NCBI GenBank assembly: GCA_023548195.1
Contig: JAJHZJ010000399.1
Location: 6,081,100 to 6,145,099 of the forward strand
Source of the DNA: Bettongia penicillata ogilbyi
Lineage: Eukaryota > Chordata > Mammalia > Diprotodontia > Potoroidae
Reading direction: 5' to 3'
Length of the DNA stretch: 64,000 nt
Made by a program: the position numbers and the translations under genes. The notes below the pieces were generated by a model. That model was not told where the DNA came from, made no database searches, and saw only the letters and a program-made list of their open reading frames with translations. Of the stretch, positions 39,283-50,400 are shown piece by piece; within the stretch, counting starts at the first letter, position 1, and every line of letters begins with the position of its first letter.

Positions 39283-40389
39283 TCATTCTTGTGTTTGAAA
39301 GTCAAATTTTCTTTTCAGCTCTGGTTTTTTCATCAAGAATGATTGAAAGTCCTCTGTTTCATTGAAAGACCATATTTTCCCTTGAAATATTATACTCAGT
39401 TTAGCCGGGTAGGTGATTCTTGGTTTGAGTCCTAGTTCCTTTGCCTTCTGGAATATCCTATTCCACGCCCTTCGATCCCTTAATGTAGAAGCTGCTAGAT
39501 CTTGGGTTATCCTGATTGTATTACCACAGTACTGGAATTGTTTGTTTCTGGCTGCTTGCAAGATTTTTTCCTTGAGCTGGGAGTTCTGGAATTTGGCCAC
39601 AATGTTCCTAGGAGTTTCTCTTTTTGGATCTCTTTCAGGTGGTGATCGATGGATTCTTTCAATACTTATTTTGCCCTCTGGTTCTAGAATGTCAGGGCAG
39701 TTTTCCTTGATAATTTCATGCAAGACGATGTCTAGGCTCTTTTTTTGATCATGGCTTTCAGGTAGTCCCATAATTTTTAAGTTGTCTCTCCTTGATCTAT
39801 TTTCCAGGTCAGTTGTTTTTCCCATGAGATATTTCACATTCTCTTCCATTTTATTGTTCTTTTGGTTTTGTTTGGTGATTTCTTGGTTTCTCATAAAATC
39901 ATTAGACTCCATCTGTTCCATTCTAATTTTGAGAGAACTATTAAATTCAGTGAGCTTTTGAGCCTCTTTTTCCATTTGGCTCATTTTGCTTTTGAATGCA
40001 TTCTTCTCCTCATTGGCTTTTTGAACCTCTTTTGCCAATTGAGTGAGCCTATTTTTCAGGGTGTTAATTTCCTCAGCATTTTTTTGGGTCTCCTTTACCA
40101 AGATATTGACCTTTTTTTCATACTCTTCTTGCATCTTTGTCATTTCTTTTCCCAGTCTTTCCTCCACCTGTCTAACTTGCTTTTCAAAATCCTTTTTAAG
40201 CTCTTCCAAGGCCTGAGCCCACCCAACACCCCCCTGGGGTGTCTGGGGTACTGAGGCCCCGCCCTCCACATCTTTCCCTGATGGGAAAAATACGTTCTCG
40301 TCCTCCCCATCAGATCCGAAGGTCGGGATCATTTGCATTTGTTGGAAAAAACTCTCTAAAGTCTTATTTTTCTTCCCCTTTCTAGGCAT
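39283..40389 (-). CDS. HAL1 ORF1 protein, L1 ORF1p-like RNA-binding protein, intact
   Basis: The frame encodes 368 residues and starts at the MPRKGKKNKT methionine shared with the other copies. Residues 1-55 are a variable basic-then-acidic head. Residues about 58-195 are lysine/glutamate/glutamine-rich heptads, a coiled coil expected to trimerise. Residues about 199-295 match the L1 ORF1p RRM, with NLKIMGLPE at 203-211 and PRNIVAKF at 260-267. Residues about 297-368 match the ORF1p C-terminal domain, with LKPRITYPAKLS at 321-332. L1 ORF1 proteins bind RNA cooperatively and act as nucleic-acid chaperones in cytoplasmic ribonucleoproteins. No stop or frameshift is visible. Expression is unproven; it is an element gene, not a host gene. 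Confidence 0.92.
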   Translation of the reverse strand: MPRKGKKNKTLESFFQQMQMIPTFGSDGEDENVFFPSGKDVEGGASVPQTPQGGVGWAQALEELKKDFEKQVRQVEERLGKEMTKMQEEYEKKVNILVKETQKNAEEINTLKNRLTQLAKEVQKANEEKNAFKSKMSQMEKEAQKLTEFNSSLKIRMEQMESNDFMRNQEITKQNQKNNKMEENVKYLMGKTTDLENRSRRDNLKIMGLPESHDQKKSLDIVLHEIIKENCPDILEPEGKISIERIHRSPPERDPKRETPRNIVAKFQNSQLKEKILQAARNKQFQYCGNTIRITQDLAASTLRDRRAWNRIFQKAKELGLKPRITYPAKLSIIFQGKIWSFNETEDFQSFLMKKPELKRKFDFQTQE

Positions 40390-41249
40390 TTTCCCAGCCA
40401 GTTACTTGACCTCTGAGATTCCCTTCCACCCCCGCCTGGATCCGCCCAGCCAGCGCCTGGCCTCTGAGATTCAAATGGGCTTTCCTCCTGCTGGCTGTCA
40501 ATCAGTGAGCTTTAGTTCAGGTGCTGGGGCGGGGCCAGGGCTGTCTCCGAGACTCTGATCCCTCGGGGGGGGGGGGGGGGGGGGCTTTATGCAGCGACTC
40601 TCAAGAATGGAGCGGGTGGGGGCGGGGTGGGGGGCCCGCCTCCCAATCTCAGCTCCCCCGGGGGTCCCAAGCAGAAGTCTTCAGCAACAGAGCGGGGCGG
40701 GGGCAGGGCCGTTTCCCAGGCTCAGCTCCGTCAGGTTTTATGCGGGAATCTTCCGTAATGAAGATCCCGCCTGCAGCTGGGGGATTCCTGAGTCCCGGGC
40801 CGCTGCCGCCTCAGCCCCAGCCCACGCCTCTGCCGCCACCGCTTCCTGCCCCCGTCCCCGCCGCCGCCGCTTCCTCCGAGGGGGCCCGAGTCACGGAGGC
40901 TCCCTGCTTCCCCTCTCCTTCAGCGCGGCCTCTCTCACTGACCTGCTTCTGTGGGCGGAGGGACTTTCCCGGCTGCTTCAGCTTCCGTCTCTGAAGCCTG
41001 CTCGGATTCGCTTCTCTGAGGCCTCGGCCAGGGCAGCGCTGGGGGTCGGGTTTACTCTCCGGGGCGCGCCGGACCCTGGGGACGGGTCTTGAGGGCTCCC
41101 TGGGACGGAAATCTCCTCCACTCTGCCTCTGCACACCTTGCACTCACCCAGAATCTATGGGGGACTCTTTCTACACCAATTCCATGGGCTTTGGTTTCGG
41201 AGCTCGTAAACGTGCGTCCTTCTACTCCGCCATCTTGGCTCCGCCCCCC
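40390..41249 (-). promoter_or_regulatory. CpG-rich 5' UTR and presumed internal promoter of HAL1-4
   Basis: About 860 bases markedly richer in G, C and CpG than the surrounding DNA, upstream of the intact ORF1. L1-type elements carry their promoter in this position; I infer the same here. A 20-base G run on the plus strand (40565-40584, C on the element strand) lies inside. Frames of up to 167 codons on the plus strand through it are chance frames in GC-rich DNA. Confidence 0.65.
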
Positions 41250-41264
41250 GAGAGAGAGAATTTC

Positions 41265-42285
41265 AATATAAATGGTTGCTTTTATAATCCTAAGTATTTT
41301 ATTTTGTGCATTTAAAGACTTGATCCTGAGAAGGAATCTGTTGATTTCACCAGTCTGCAAAGTCATTCATTATATAGACACATATATAGTTAAGACTTGT
41401 GAAAACCTGGTTTTGCACTTACAATATATGGCTGTGTACAGGCTATGTAACTTTGAGCAAGTCATTTAAGCCTTTGGTGGGCAAAGCAACCATTTTAGGT
41501 AATAAATTTTAAAGAAGTACTAATTTTGATTAGTAAAGAGAGTTGCCTCATTGGTAGATACCTACCAATGAAGTCACAAGTATTCACCTTGCCTCCTCCT
41601 TTAGTATCTCTGTCCCCAGCATACACAGCTAGTTAATTCTGCTATGATCTACTTTAAAAATTGGAAATTTGATTCATTGTAACTAGTATTTGGGGATAAG
41701 ATTTGAGCATTAATCAAATTTTATGTTTGCATTTGCTAGAGAACATACAAAGTCTCACCATCTCACAGTTAATTCACTAACTGCAACTTTTGGAATTCCA
41801 TTTCCTCAAGCAAACTTCAGGATTTTGTCAAAGTAAAGTTCCATATTGATTAAACATGTTTTATGCAATGAGGAGGGCTATTATGCGCCTTTCCAACCCT
41901 CCACCACTTATCAGTGCTGAAGTACTGGCCTACAGCTGTGATCCACCAAGGGCTCACTCTCACCTGTAGCCTTACCAATTTGACAACATGGGCCCTATAG
42001 TGAAGACCCAGTGGTGACCAGTGGGTACTGACATCCCACTGTTTATTGTAGTATTTAGGTATTTAACCATTTAATGTACATGAAATTGTGCTGCTGTTTA
42101 TATTCATCTTAACACATCACCGAATAATGTACATTTTGCACTTACCTCAATTTTTTCCGTAAGCAATGTGGTATTACTACCTAATTGTGCATAAGTGGTT
42201 GCTTTTTGGTAACACATTTGTCCATTAAGTGCAACTGGCTATATTTTTACATAGGACATAACATTTAGATAAAAGAATATTAATG
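41265..42285. other. Unassigned 1-kb stretch
   Basis: No known repeat or gene was recognised. The part at about 41870-42050 is more GC-rich than its surroundings and may be an old unclassified repeat. Confidence 0.35.
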
Positions 42286-42329
42286 ATAAATGAAGTTGCA
42301 AAGTATATATGCAGCACATTCTCTCTCTA

Positions 42330-42364
42330 TTATTAACAACAACAACAACAGCAGCAGCAGCAAC
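42330..42364 (+). repeat. (AAC)n(AGC)n trinucleotide repeat
   Basis: Six AAC units pass into five AGC/AGCAA units. Confidence 0.85.
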
Positions 42365-42534
42365 ATATTTTTCCATTGCTCTAATGAAAAGACAGGGACA
42401 AGACTTATGATTTCACTGGTGTTAGGAACTTCCTTTCAGTCAAGATTTTTTTTATCAATTCAAGTCATTTTTCTCAGTAATTTATAGTCTTCCAGAATGA
42501 TCTAGAAGACTGAATGGCATAAAGAATTCCCAGT

Positions 42535-42937
42535 GAGGGGGTGGAGTCAACCTGGGGGAATGAGAGCAACAATTCACCTACACTTTTAGACAAACTCCTT
42601 CAGATACTTCTAAAAAGAGAATCTGACCAAATTTTGGAGGTGAAGAATGGAATAGGAGACAGACTGTGGCAGATTCACAGCCCATGACAGACTGGAAGGT
42701 TCACAGGAAGGATCTATTCCTAGGCAGTGAACCCACAGCACAAAGCGCAGCACACCCAGTGCAGTGGAGAGGGAGGACCCCATAGAGACCTGAGACAGCA
42801 GCAGGTGGAAAGAGCAGAGCAGTAGCCCAGGGTGAGAGACCTACAGAGCCTAAGTGAATGACAGCCGCTGAGCCCCAGAAATCAGCCACAGCAGCTCCTG
42901 AGACTTTCTGTCCACAGATTAAATGACTATAAGTCAC
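42535..42937 (+). mobile_element. 5' UTR fragment of an old HAL1/L1-type element
   Basis: GGGGGTGGAGTCAACCTGGGG opens a 400-base stretch that reads like the 5' UTR at 2445-2945 (CCACAG..., CAGACTGGAAGGTTCACAGG, GCAGCAGCAGG). It stops where L1-B begins. Confidence 0.6.
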
Positions 42938-43525
42938 CTACTTGAACCTTCGGGAGCCAGGATGGTGGAGTGATCAATAAATGCTCTCATCCCTCCCTGA
43001 TGACCTCGAAAGAACCATAAAATATTTCCCCAGAAAAATCCTGGATAAATGGAGACAGCAGAGGGGGCAAATAGTCTCATGACACCTGAGGCTAGGAAAA
43101 TAGCTAAGGGGGATTAATCCTACTGTGGCAGAAGCAAACCAGAAAGAGAGAGGCCCAAAGGTGACGAAAACTCACACTAGGGCCCAAGTGAGCCTCAGCG
43201 ATAGGAGAGGAGCCCCAGGAGGGGAGGACATTCATACTAGGATCTAGGCATGCCTCAGCACTACAGGGGAAATGGGAAGGCAATAGGACAGCCAGGGCCA
43301 CCATCCCCTGAACCTACCTTTGCCTCAGCTCAGCTGAGAGGATCTAGCGTGACCAGACCACCCCTCTCCCACACATAACAAGATAATCCCAAGGCGAATA
43401 GGGGAAACACAAAATAAAAAGATAAATTAGCACCTGCTCTTAGCTTTTTCACACAAGTCAGATCAACACCAAGTTCTGTAGCATCTAACTGAAAGAACCA
43501 GAAGACACAACACACATTCAACATC

Positions 43526-44620
43526 ATGAACAAGAAAAAGCAAAAGAAGGGTCAAAAAAATATAGACTCTTTCTATGGGGACAAAGACCAAAACACAAAT
43601 ATCAAAGAGGTCAGTAGTAAAACTGTACTTAAATCTGAAACTTCAGAAAGGACCATGAACTGCTCGAATGTACAAATAGCTCTCCTGGAACAGCTGAAGA
43701 AGGAAATAGAAGAAAAACTGACCAATGATTTTAAACGTATGATAAAAGAAGTCCCTGATGAGAACATCTCTTTAAAAAGGAAACTTGAATAAATGGAAAA
43801 GGAAGCACAAAACCTAACTGGGAAAATTGGACAAATGGAAAAGGAAGCACAAAAATTAACTGGAGAAAGGAACAGTTGGACAGATGGCAAAGGAGACGTA
43901 AAAATTAACTGAAGAAAACAATTTGATAAAAATTAGAACTGAGTAAGTAGAGATTAATGACTCTATGAGACGTAAAAATCAGTCAAACAATATCTCAAGA
44001 ATGAAAAAACAGAAGAAAGTGTAAAATAGGTAATTGGACAAACAACTGACATGGAAAAGAGATCCAGAAGAGAAAAATTAGCAATTACTGGCCTGCCAGA
44101 AAGCCATGATGATAAAAAGAGTCTGGACAATATCTTCCAGGAAATCATCAAGGAAAACTGCCCAAAACTGCTAGATCCAGAGGGCAAAATAGTCGTTGAA
44201 AGAATCCACCATTCACCTCCCGAAAAGGATCCCAAACTCAAAGCCTCAAGAAACATCGTTGCAAAATTCCAGAACTATCAAGTGAAGGAGAAAATGCTAC
44301 AAGCAGCCAGAAAGAAACCATTCAATTACTGAGGAGCTACAGTCAGAATCACACAGGACCTTGCAGCTTCTACATTAAAAGATCGAAGAAATTGGAATCC
44401 AATATTCCCTAAGGTAAAAAAGCTGGGACTGGAACCAAGGATCAACTACTCAGCAAATTTCAGCATAACATTTCAGGCAAGGAGATGATCATTCAACAAA
44501 GTAAGGAATTTACAAACTTTCCTAATAAAAATGCCAGAACTTCATAGAAAATTCGATCTACAAAAGCAGGTCTCAAGAGAGACAGAAAAAAGTAAGCAGG
44601 GGGAAAAAAACAAACAAACT
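43526..44620 (+). pseudogene. L1-B ORF1, disabled
   Basis: The start MNKKKQKKGQKNIDSFYGDK at 43526 is intact. The frame reaches SLKRKLE and a TAA at about 43790 where the coiled coil should continue. The RRM part (about 44050-44330: SRREKLAITGLPESHDDKKS, then ASRNIVAKFQNYQVKEKMLQ) is open but ends at FNY-stop. The C-terminal part follows near 44360-44470. It encoded the L1 RNA-binding protein; at least three lesions disable it. Confidence 0.88.
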
Positions 44621-44931
44621 TGCTACTTAAGTGGGGCAAACCATTTACCTCCCTACAAAGGAAGATGATATCTGTTAATCTTGAGAACTGTACATCTACT
44701 ATGAAATATAAAAGGGATATACATATAGGGAATGGGTATAAAGTAATAAAGTAAATGATGTCATGTTAAAAACATCCCTAAGCATGCTAAGGGATTGTAA
44801 CAGGAGGTGTGAAAAGGAGAAAGAAGAAAATGGTAATTACATCCCAGGAAGAAGTACAAAATTATAGTAGAGGGAAAGAGGGGAGGGCCATGAGCGTTGT
44901 TTGTGAGGTACTCTCCTCTGATTTGGTTAAA

Positions 44932-45206
44932 TAAATGTTATTTATTTATATAAACTTATAAATAATATATAAATATATATAATATTATAAATAATATATA
45001 CAAATATACATAAATTATATATAAATATATATTAATAATATATATTATATGTATATTATATATTTATATAATATAATATACAATATATTGTAATATATGT
45101 AATTATATAATATATATAATAATAAATATATATTACATATAAATATATAAAAATAAATATATAATATTATAAATAATATATATATAAATATATATAAACA
45201 ATAAGC
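44932..45206 (+). repeat. TA/TAA-rich expansion in L1-B inter-ORF region
   Basis: About 270 bases of ATATAT, AATAATAT and TATAAATA units lie where L1-A (14655-14690) has only a short AATAAACGTAATTAAGTAT segment. Confidence 0.88.
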
Positions 45207-45449
45207 TTAAGTATATAATTCCAACTAGTTCTATAGGCAGAAAAAGGAGAAGGGGGAAGAAAAGGGAGGGCAAGTCAAAAGGGAAGGAAAAAGCCGTAAG
45301 GGTAAAGGGGTAAAAGGGAGGGGGCCTAAAAGAAGGAAGGGAAGACTGCAAGAGATGGTGGTGAAAAGTGAAAACTATTGAGGAGGGGAAGGGAGAGAGA
45401 AGAGTTAAAAGCACAAACGGTGGCAAAGAGGAAGGAGGGAAATATACAG

Positions 45450-48400
45450 ATTATAATCATAACTGTGAATGCGAATGGAATGAATAAAATGGAGATGGAG
45501 AGCAGAATGGACTAAAAGCCATAATCCGACAATATGGTTTTTACAAGAAACACATTTGAAACGAGGGGACACACAGGGTAAAGGTCAAATGTTGGAGCAG
45601 AATATGCTGTGATTCAGTTAATAAAAGAAAAGTAAGAGTAGCAATTCTAATCTCAGACAAAGCAAAGGCACAAATAGGTCTAATCAAAAGTGATAAGGAA
45701 AGAAATTATATATTGCTAAAAGGAACCATAGACAATGAAGCAATATCATTGCTAAGCATGTATGCTCCAAGTGGTATATCATCCAAATACTTAGAGGAGA
45801 GGTTGTGTGAGTTGAAGGAAGAAATTTACAGCAACACTATACTAGTAGGAGACCTCCACATCCCCCTCTCTGAACTGGATAAATCTAACCTCAGAATAAA
45901 CAAGAAAGAGGTTAAGGAGGTAAAAAAAAAAACTCTGGATAAGGTAGATATGATAGATCTCTGAAGAAAATTGAATGGGAATATGAAGGAATACACCTTT
46001 TCTCAGCAGTACATGGCACATATACAAATATTGACCACGTTCTAGGACATAATAATCTCTCAGTCCAGTGCAGAAAGGCAGAGATAATCAATGCATCTTT
46101 CTCAGATCATAATGAAATAAAAATTATATGTAATAAAAGGCCAGGGAAAGACGAACCAAATATCAATTGGAAACTAAATAATCTAATCCTAAAGAAGGAG
46201 TGGGTTAAACAAAAACTCATAGAAACAATCAACAACTTCAAGAGAATGACAAATAGTTAGACAACCTACCAAATCTAATGGGACACTGCAAAAGCAGTTT
46301 TTAGGGAAAGTTTTATGTCTCTGAATGCCTACATAAACAAAATAGAGAAAGAGGAGATCAATAACTTGGACATGGAGCTCAAAAATCTAGGAAAAGTACT
46401 AATTGAAAACCCCCAAGTAAATACCAAATTACAAATACTAAAGGAGAGATTAATAAAATTGGAATTAAGAAAACTATGGAATTAATAAATAAAAGCAATA
46501 GTTGGTTTTATGAAAAAAAATTAATACAATTGATAAAGCTTTGGTCAATTGGATTAAAACACAGAAAGAATAAAATCTAAATTACTAATACAAAAATGAA
46601 AGGAGTGAACTCACTTCCAATGAGGAGAAAATTCAAATAATAATTAGAAATTATTTTGCTCAACTTTATGCCCACAAATTCGACAATCAAGATGAAATGG
46701 ATGACTATTTTTAAAAATACAAATTGCCCAGATTAACAGAAGAGGAAGTTGAATATTTAACCCCATCCCAGAAAGAGAATTTGAACAAACCATCAATCAA
46801 CTCCCTAGGAAAAAATCTCCAGGGCCAGATGGATTTATAAGTGAATTCTATCAAACATTTGAAGAACACAATATACACTATTTTTGAAAATTGGGGAAGA
46901 AAGAATCCTCCCAAATTCTTTCTATGATACAAATATGCTTTTGATACCTAAACGAGGAAAAGACAATACAGAGAAAGAAAATTATAGACCAATTTCCCTA
47001 ATGAATATAGATGCAAAAATTTTAAAAAAGATTTTACCAAAACTAATACAGAATTTTATCACAAGAATAATACATTAATATCAAGTAGAATTCATATCAA
47101 GAATGTAGGCCTGGTTCAATATTAGGAAAACTATTAGCATTATCGATCACATCAACAACAAACCTAACAGAAATCACATGATTTTCTCAATATATGCAGA
47201 AAAAGCTTTCGATATAATACAACACCCATTCCTATTAAAAACCCTGGAGAACATAGGAATAAAGTGAACTTTCCACAAAATAATAAACAGTATCTACCTA
47301 AAACCTTCAGCAAGCATTATATGCAATGGAGATAAGCTAGATACATTCCCAGTAAAAACAGGGGTGAAACAAGGATGTCCATTACCACCATTATTATTCA
47401 ATATAGTGCTAGGAATTTTAGCTGTAGCAATTGGAAAAGATAAAGAAATTGAAGAAATGATGACAGGCAAAGAAGAAACTAAGTTATCACTCTTTGCAGA
47501 TGATATGATGACATACTTAGAGAATCCCAGAGAATCAAGCAAAAAATTACTTGAAATAATAACCAGCTTTGGCAAATTTGCAGGTTATAAAATAAACCCA
47601 CACAAATCTTCTGCATTCCTATATATTAGCCCCAAAGTCCACCAGCTTGAGATAGAAACAGAAATCTCATTTAAAGCTAGGGTAGACACTACAAAATATT
47701 GGAAGTTTACCTAACAAAATCAACCCAGGGACTATATGAACACAATTACAAGACACTTCTTGCACGTATAAATTCAGATCTAAGTAAGTGGAAAAACATC
47801 AGTTGCTCATGGGTAGGCCGAGCCAATGTAATAAAAATGACAATTCTACCTAAATTAATTTTCTTATTTATTGCAATGCCAACTAAACTATCAGATTATT
47901 ATTTTGCAGAGCTGGATAAAATAATGCCAAAATTCATTTGGGGAAGAACAAAAGGTACAGAATATCAGAGAGACTAATGAGAAAAATGGCTAGCACTACC
48001 AGATCTCGAATTGTTTTATAAAGCAGGAATTATCAAAACCACTTGGGACTGGCTAAGAAACAGAAGGGTAGACAAGTTGAATAAACTAGGTACTCAAGAT
48101 GTAGTAGGCAATGAATATAGCAATCTCCTGTTTGATAAACCCAAGGACCTCAGCTTCTGGGATAAGAACTCAGTGTTCGACAAAAATTGCTGGGAAAAGT
48201 GGATATTGGTGTGGCGGAAATTAGGCATAGATCCATGCCTGACACCATATAAAAGAATAAAGTCCAAATGGGCACACAATCTAGGTATAAAGATAGGTAC
48301 CATGGACAAATTGGAGGAGCAAGGAATAGTGTATATATCAGATTTATGGAGAAGGGAATAATTTTTGACTAAAGAAGAGATAGGAAGCATGATGAAGTGG

Positions 48401-48853
48401 AAAATGGGTCATTTTGATTACATCAAACTGAAAAGTTTTTGCACAAACAAGCCCAATGCAACCAAAAATTCTGAGGGATGTAGTAAATTGGGAAAGAATT
48501 TTTACAGCTAATCTCAGGGATAAAGGCCTCACTTCTAGAATATATAGAGAACTGATTCAAATGTACAATAATACAAGTCATTCCCCATTTGATAAATGCT
48601 CAAAGGATATGAACAGGCAATTTTGAGAGGAAGAAATTAAAAATATCTATAATTATATGAAAAATACTCTAAATCACTTTTGATTGGAGAGATGCAAATC
48701 AAAACAACTCTGAAGTACCACATCACACCTATTAGATTGGCAAACATGACAGAAGAGGAAAATGATAAATGTTGGAGAAGCTATGGAGAGTTGGAATACT
48801 AATTAATTTTTGATGGAGCTATGAGTTCATCCAACCATTCTGGAGAATGGTTT
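45450..48853 (+). pseudogene. L1-B ORF2, disabled (endonuclease-reverse transcriptase)
   Basis: The APE endonuclease start (CATAACTGTGAATGCGAATGG) is at 45458-45480, with endonuclease pieces to about 46100 (LLSMYAPSG at about 45745, LVGDLHIPLSELDKS at about 45845). The RT domain follows, with [22 protein letters not shown] at 46932-47005, KQGCPLPPLLFNI at 47367-47405, and LFADDM at about 47492-47509 holding the catalytic FADD. The C-terminal part (NCWEKWILVWRKLGIDPCLTPY, about 48190-48255) is readable. It is broken by several frameshifts and stops and ends early at 48853. Confidence 0.88.
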
Positions 48854-48989
48854 GGGTGTCCACGCATACACATATGGTGGTGGTGGTGAAGAAATATTAT
48901 TAAAGCGCTTTTGTCTTTGCTTGCTGCAATTAAACACTTATGTTTCTGTAAAAGAAGGAGATAATAGTGGTTTTTAAAAAAGAAACTTT

Positions 48990-49427
48990 CTAACACAATA
49001 CAATGAAAATCTACTAATCTGATACTTCTATGCTGAGGAATGACAGTATAAAAATATTTATGTTCTGTATTGAGATTATTATGTTTCTGTAAGAACAGAA
49101 AACTTTTTACATATAGTAAAAAAACACTGTAGTTCCTCACATACAATCTCAAATTTGAAGTGTTTCTGGCAGTATTTATTGGTACTGCCTGGTGTGACAG
49201 CATGTGCTTTTGCAAAGTGCACCTGTGTGTTCAGAACTAAGCCTGTAATGAAGCTGTGCAATGCAACACAGGCAAACAATGCAAATTCATTAGACATTTG
49301 ATTTTTGAATTATGTTTTGGTCTTTGTGTACTAAGAAACTTTTTATTTTTGCCAAATTTTTTATGACCCCCTCACATTCAGTTGCACAATCTATATGGAG
49401 TGACAACAAACAGTTTAATAAGCACTG
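48990..49427 (-). mobile_element. Possible hAT-type DNA transposon end
   Basis: On the minus strand CAGTGCTTATTAAACTG (49427-49411) resembles a hAT/Charlie-type terminal repeat. It is followed by a degraded GTCACTCCATATAGATTG and GAGGGGGTCATAAAAAATTTGG stretch of the kind seen in non-autonomous hAT elements. The opposite end was not found, so the left border is a guess. Confidence 0.4.
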
Positions 49428-50269
49428 TATTGATGGCATAGATGATTATAAGTAATTGGATATAGATATATGAACTTCTTAACATTAAAAAAAAAAACAA
49501 ACAACATTTACCACTTTGGGAGTTTTAAGAAGTCTACTGAATCCTCACAATAATGCTTTAAAATATATGAAATTACATAAGTTTAAAAAGAAGGATATAA
49601 TATTGAAATTGTTACCTTTTTTAGTTGTTCAAGGACTCCTATCTCTACCTGTCTCTTGTTTGTCTGTATTTCTGTCTCTATCTCTTTCATACATCAAGGT
49701 AATGCAATGAGGATTTTCTGAGCTTGAAAAGGAAGAGAGATCTGTCCAAGGAACCTTTATTGTCATTCATTGCTTCTCCTCCTAAAGATATGCTGGAGGG
49801 ATGGCAGCTTCCATCTTTATAAAACTGATTTCTATAATTCCATTCAAAAGTAATTAAACCCCTCCCAAACCTACTCATTCTCATAATTGTTCTCTCCATT
49901 AAACAAGTTTGGCTGTCATCTCTGTTGCTCAGCAATCTCAGTCATTCTCATGTTAAGATTCTTTATCTTACCAACCTGGGGATTTCTTCATCCCAGCTTT
50001 GAAAGCAATATGCAGTAGTTTTGAAATAACTTTGAAAAGACCAGGATCAATGATACTTGAAGGCTGTTTCTAACATTCAAAAAAATCTACAGATCCTAAA
50101 ACCTGGAAGATTTCAGCTGTAATGACTGAGAAGTCTTAATATCATACGGCACAGTGTTGACAGAGATCCTGCTATTGACTACAGACTGAAACCGGAAGTT
50201 TTTGTAGTTGTTTTTTTTTGTTTGTTTTATCTTGTTTTATTAGAGAGGACACAAAGAATCCAAACGGGG
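49428..50269. other. Unassigned stretch
   Basis: Nothing recognised apart from short A and CTATCTCT runs. Confidence 0.35.
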
Positions 50270-50400
50270 AGGGGTCATAGAGACCAATTCATCCTACACC
50301 CTAATTTTCAGTATGTGGAGAATCAGATTTAGAAAGTTAAGTTACATATTGAAAGTCACATAGCTATTTTATGGCAAAGCCAAGATTAGTACTCTTAACT
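50270..50400 (-). repeat. MIR/THER-type SINE fragment
   Basis: Antisense series AGTATGTGGAGAATCAGATT, TGAAAGTCACATAGCTATTT, AAAGCCAAGATTAGTAC. Confidence 0.5.

Larger units (their letters stand above)
38247..41249 (-). mobile_element. HAL1 element (HAL1-4), full length with intact ORF1
   Basis: A 3.0-kb minus-strand half-LINE flanked by a perfect 15-bp duplication GAGAGAGAGAATTTC (38232-38246, 41250-41264). From the 5' end it has the GGGGGGCGGAGCCAAGATGG signature (41249-41230), a CpG-rich 5' UTR to 40390, ORF1 40389-39283, and a 3' UTR of about 1.0 kb with a TG/CA tract and a long poly(A) (read as T from 38247). No endonuclease or RT sequence lies between ORF1 and tail. The uninterrupted ORF1, retained CpGs and perfect duplication make it the youngest-looking element here. 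Confidence 0.95.
42942..48853 (+). mobile_element. L1 element (L1-B), 5'-complete but 3'-truncated, inactive
   Basis: Starts with CTTCGGGAGCCAGGATGGTGGAGTG, then 5' UTR, ORF1 (43526 on), inter-ORF region with a large TA expansion, and ORF2 to 48853. Compared with L1-A, it breaks off inside the ORF2 C-terminus at CCATTCTGGAGA... (about 48853), so the last about 350 bases of ORF2 and the whole 3' UTR and tail are missing. Because LINE truncation normally affects the 5' end, this points to a later deletion or rearrangement. No clear target-site duplication was found. Confidence 0.88.

Noticed and set aside
39862..40254. 130-codon frame antisense to HAL1-4 ORF1, with matching frames opposite other copies
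   Set aside because: The antisense of a Lys/Glu-rich coiled coil yields Phe/Leu/Ser-rich frames with few stops; it is a coding shadow.
40521..41143. Open frames of 157, 167 and 110 codons in the GC-rich HAL1-4 5' UTR
   Set aside because: Frames on both strands overlap one another, are rich in Pro, Ala, Gly and Arg as expected from GC-rich DNA, and similar frames in other HAL1 5' UTRs are not conserved.
44932..45206. AT-rich tract as a replication origin or matrix attachment region
   Set aside because: It lies inside an L1 copy and is explained by TA repeat expansion; no independent signal was seen.
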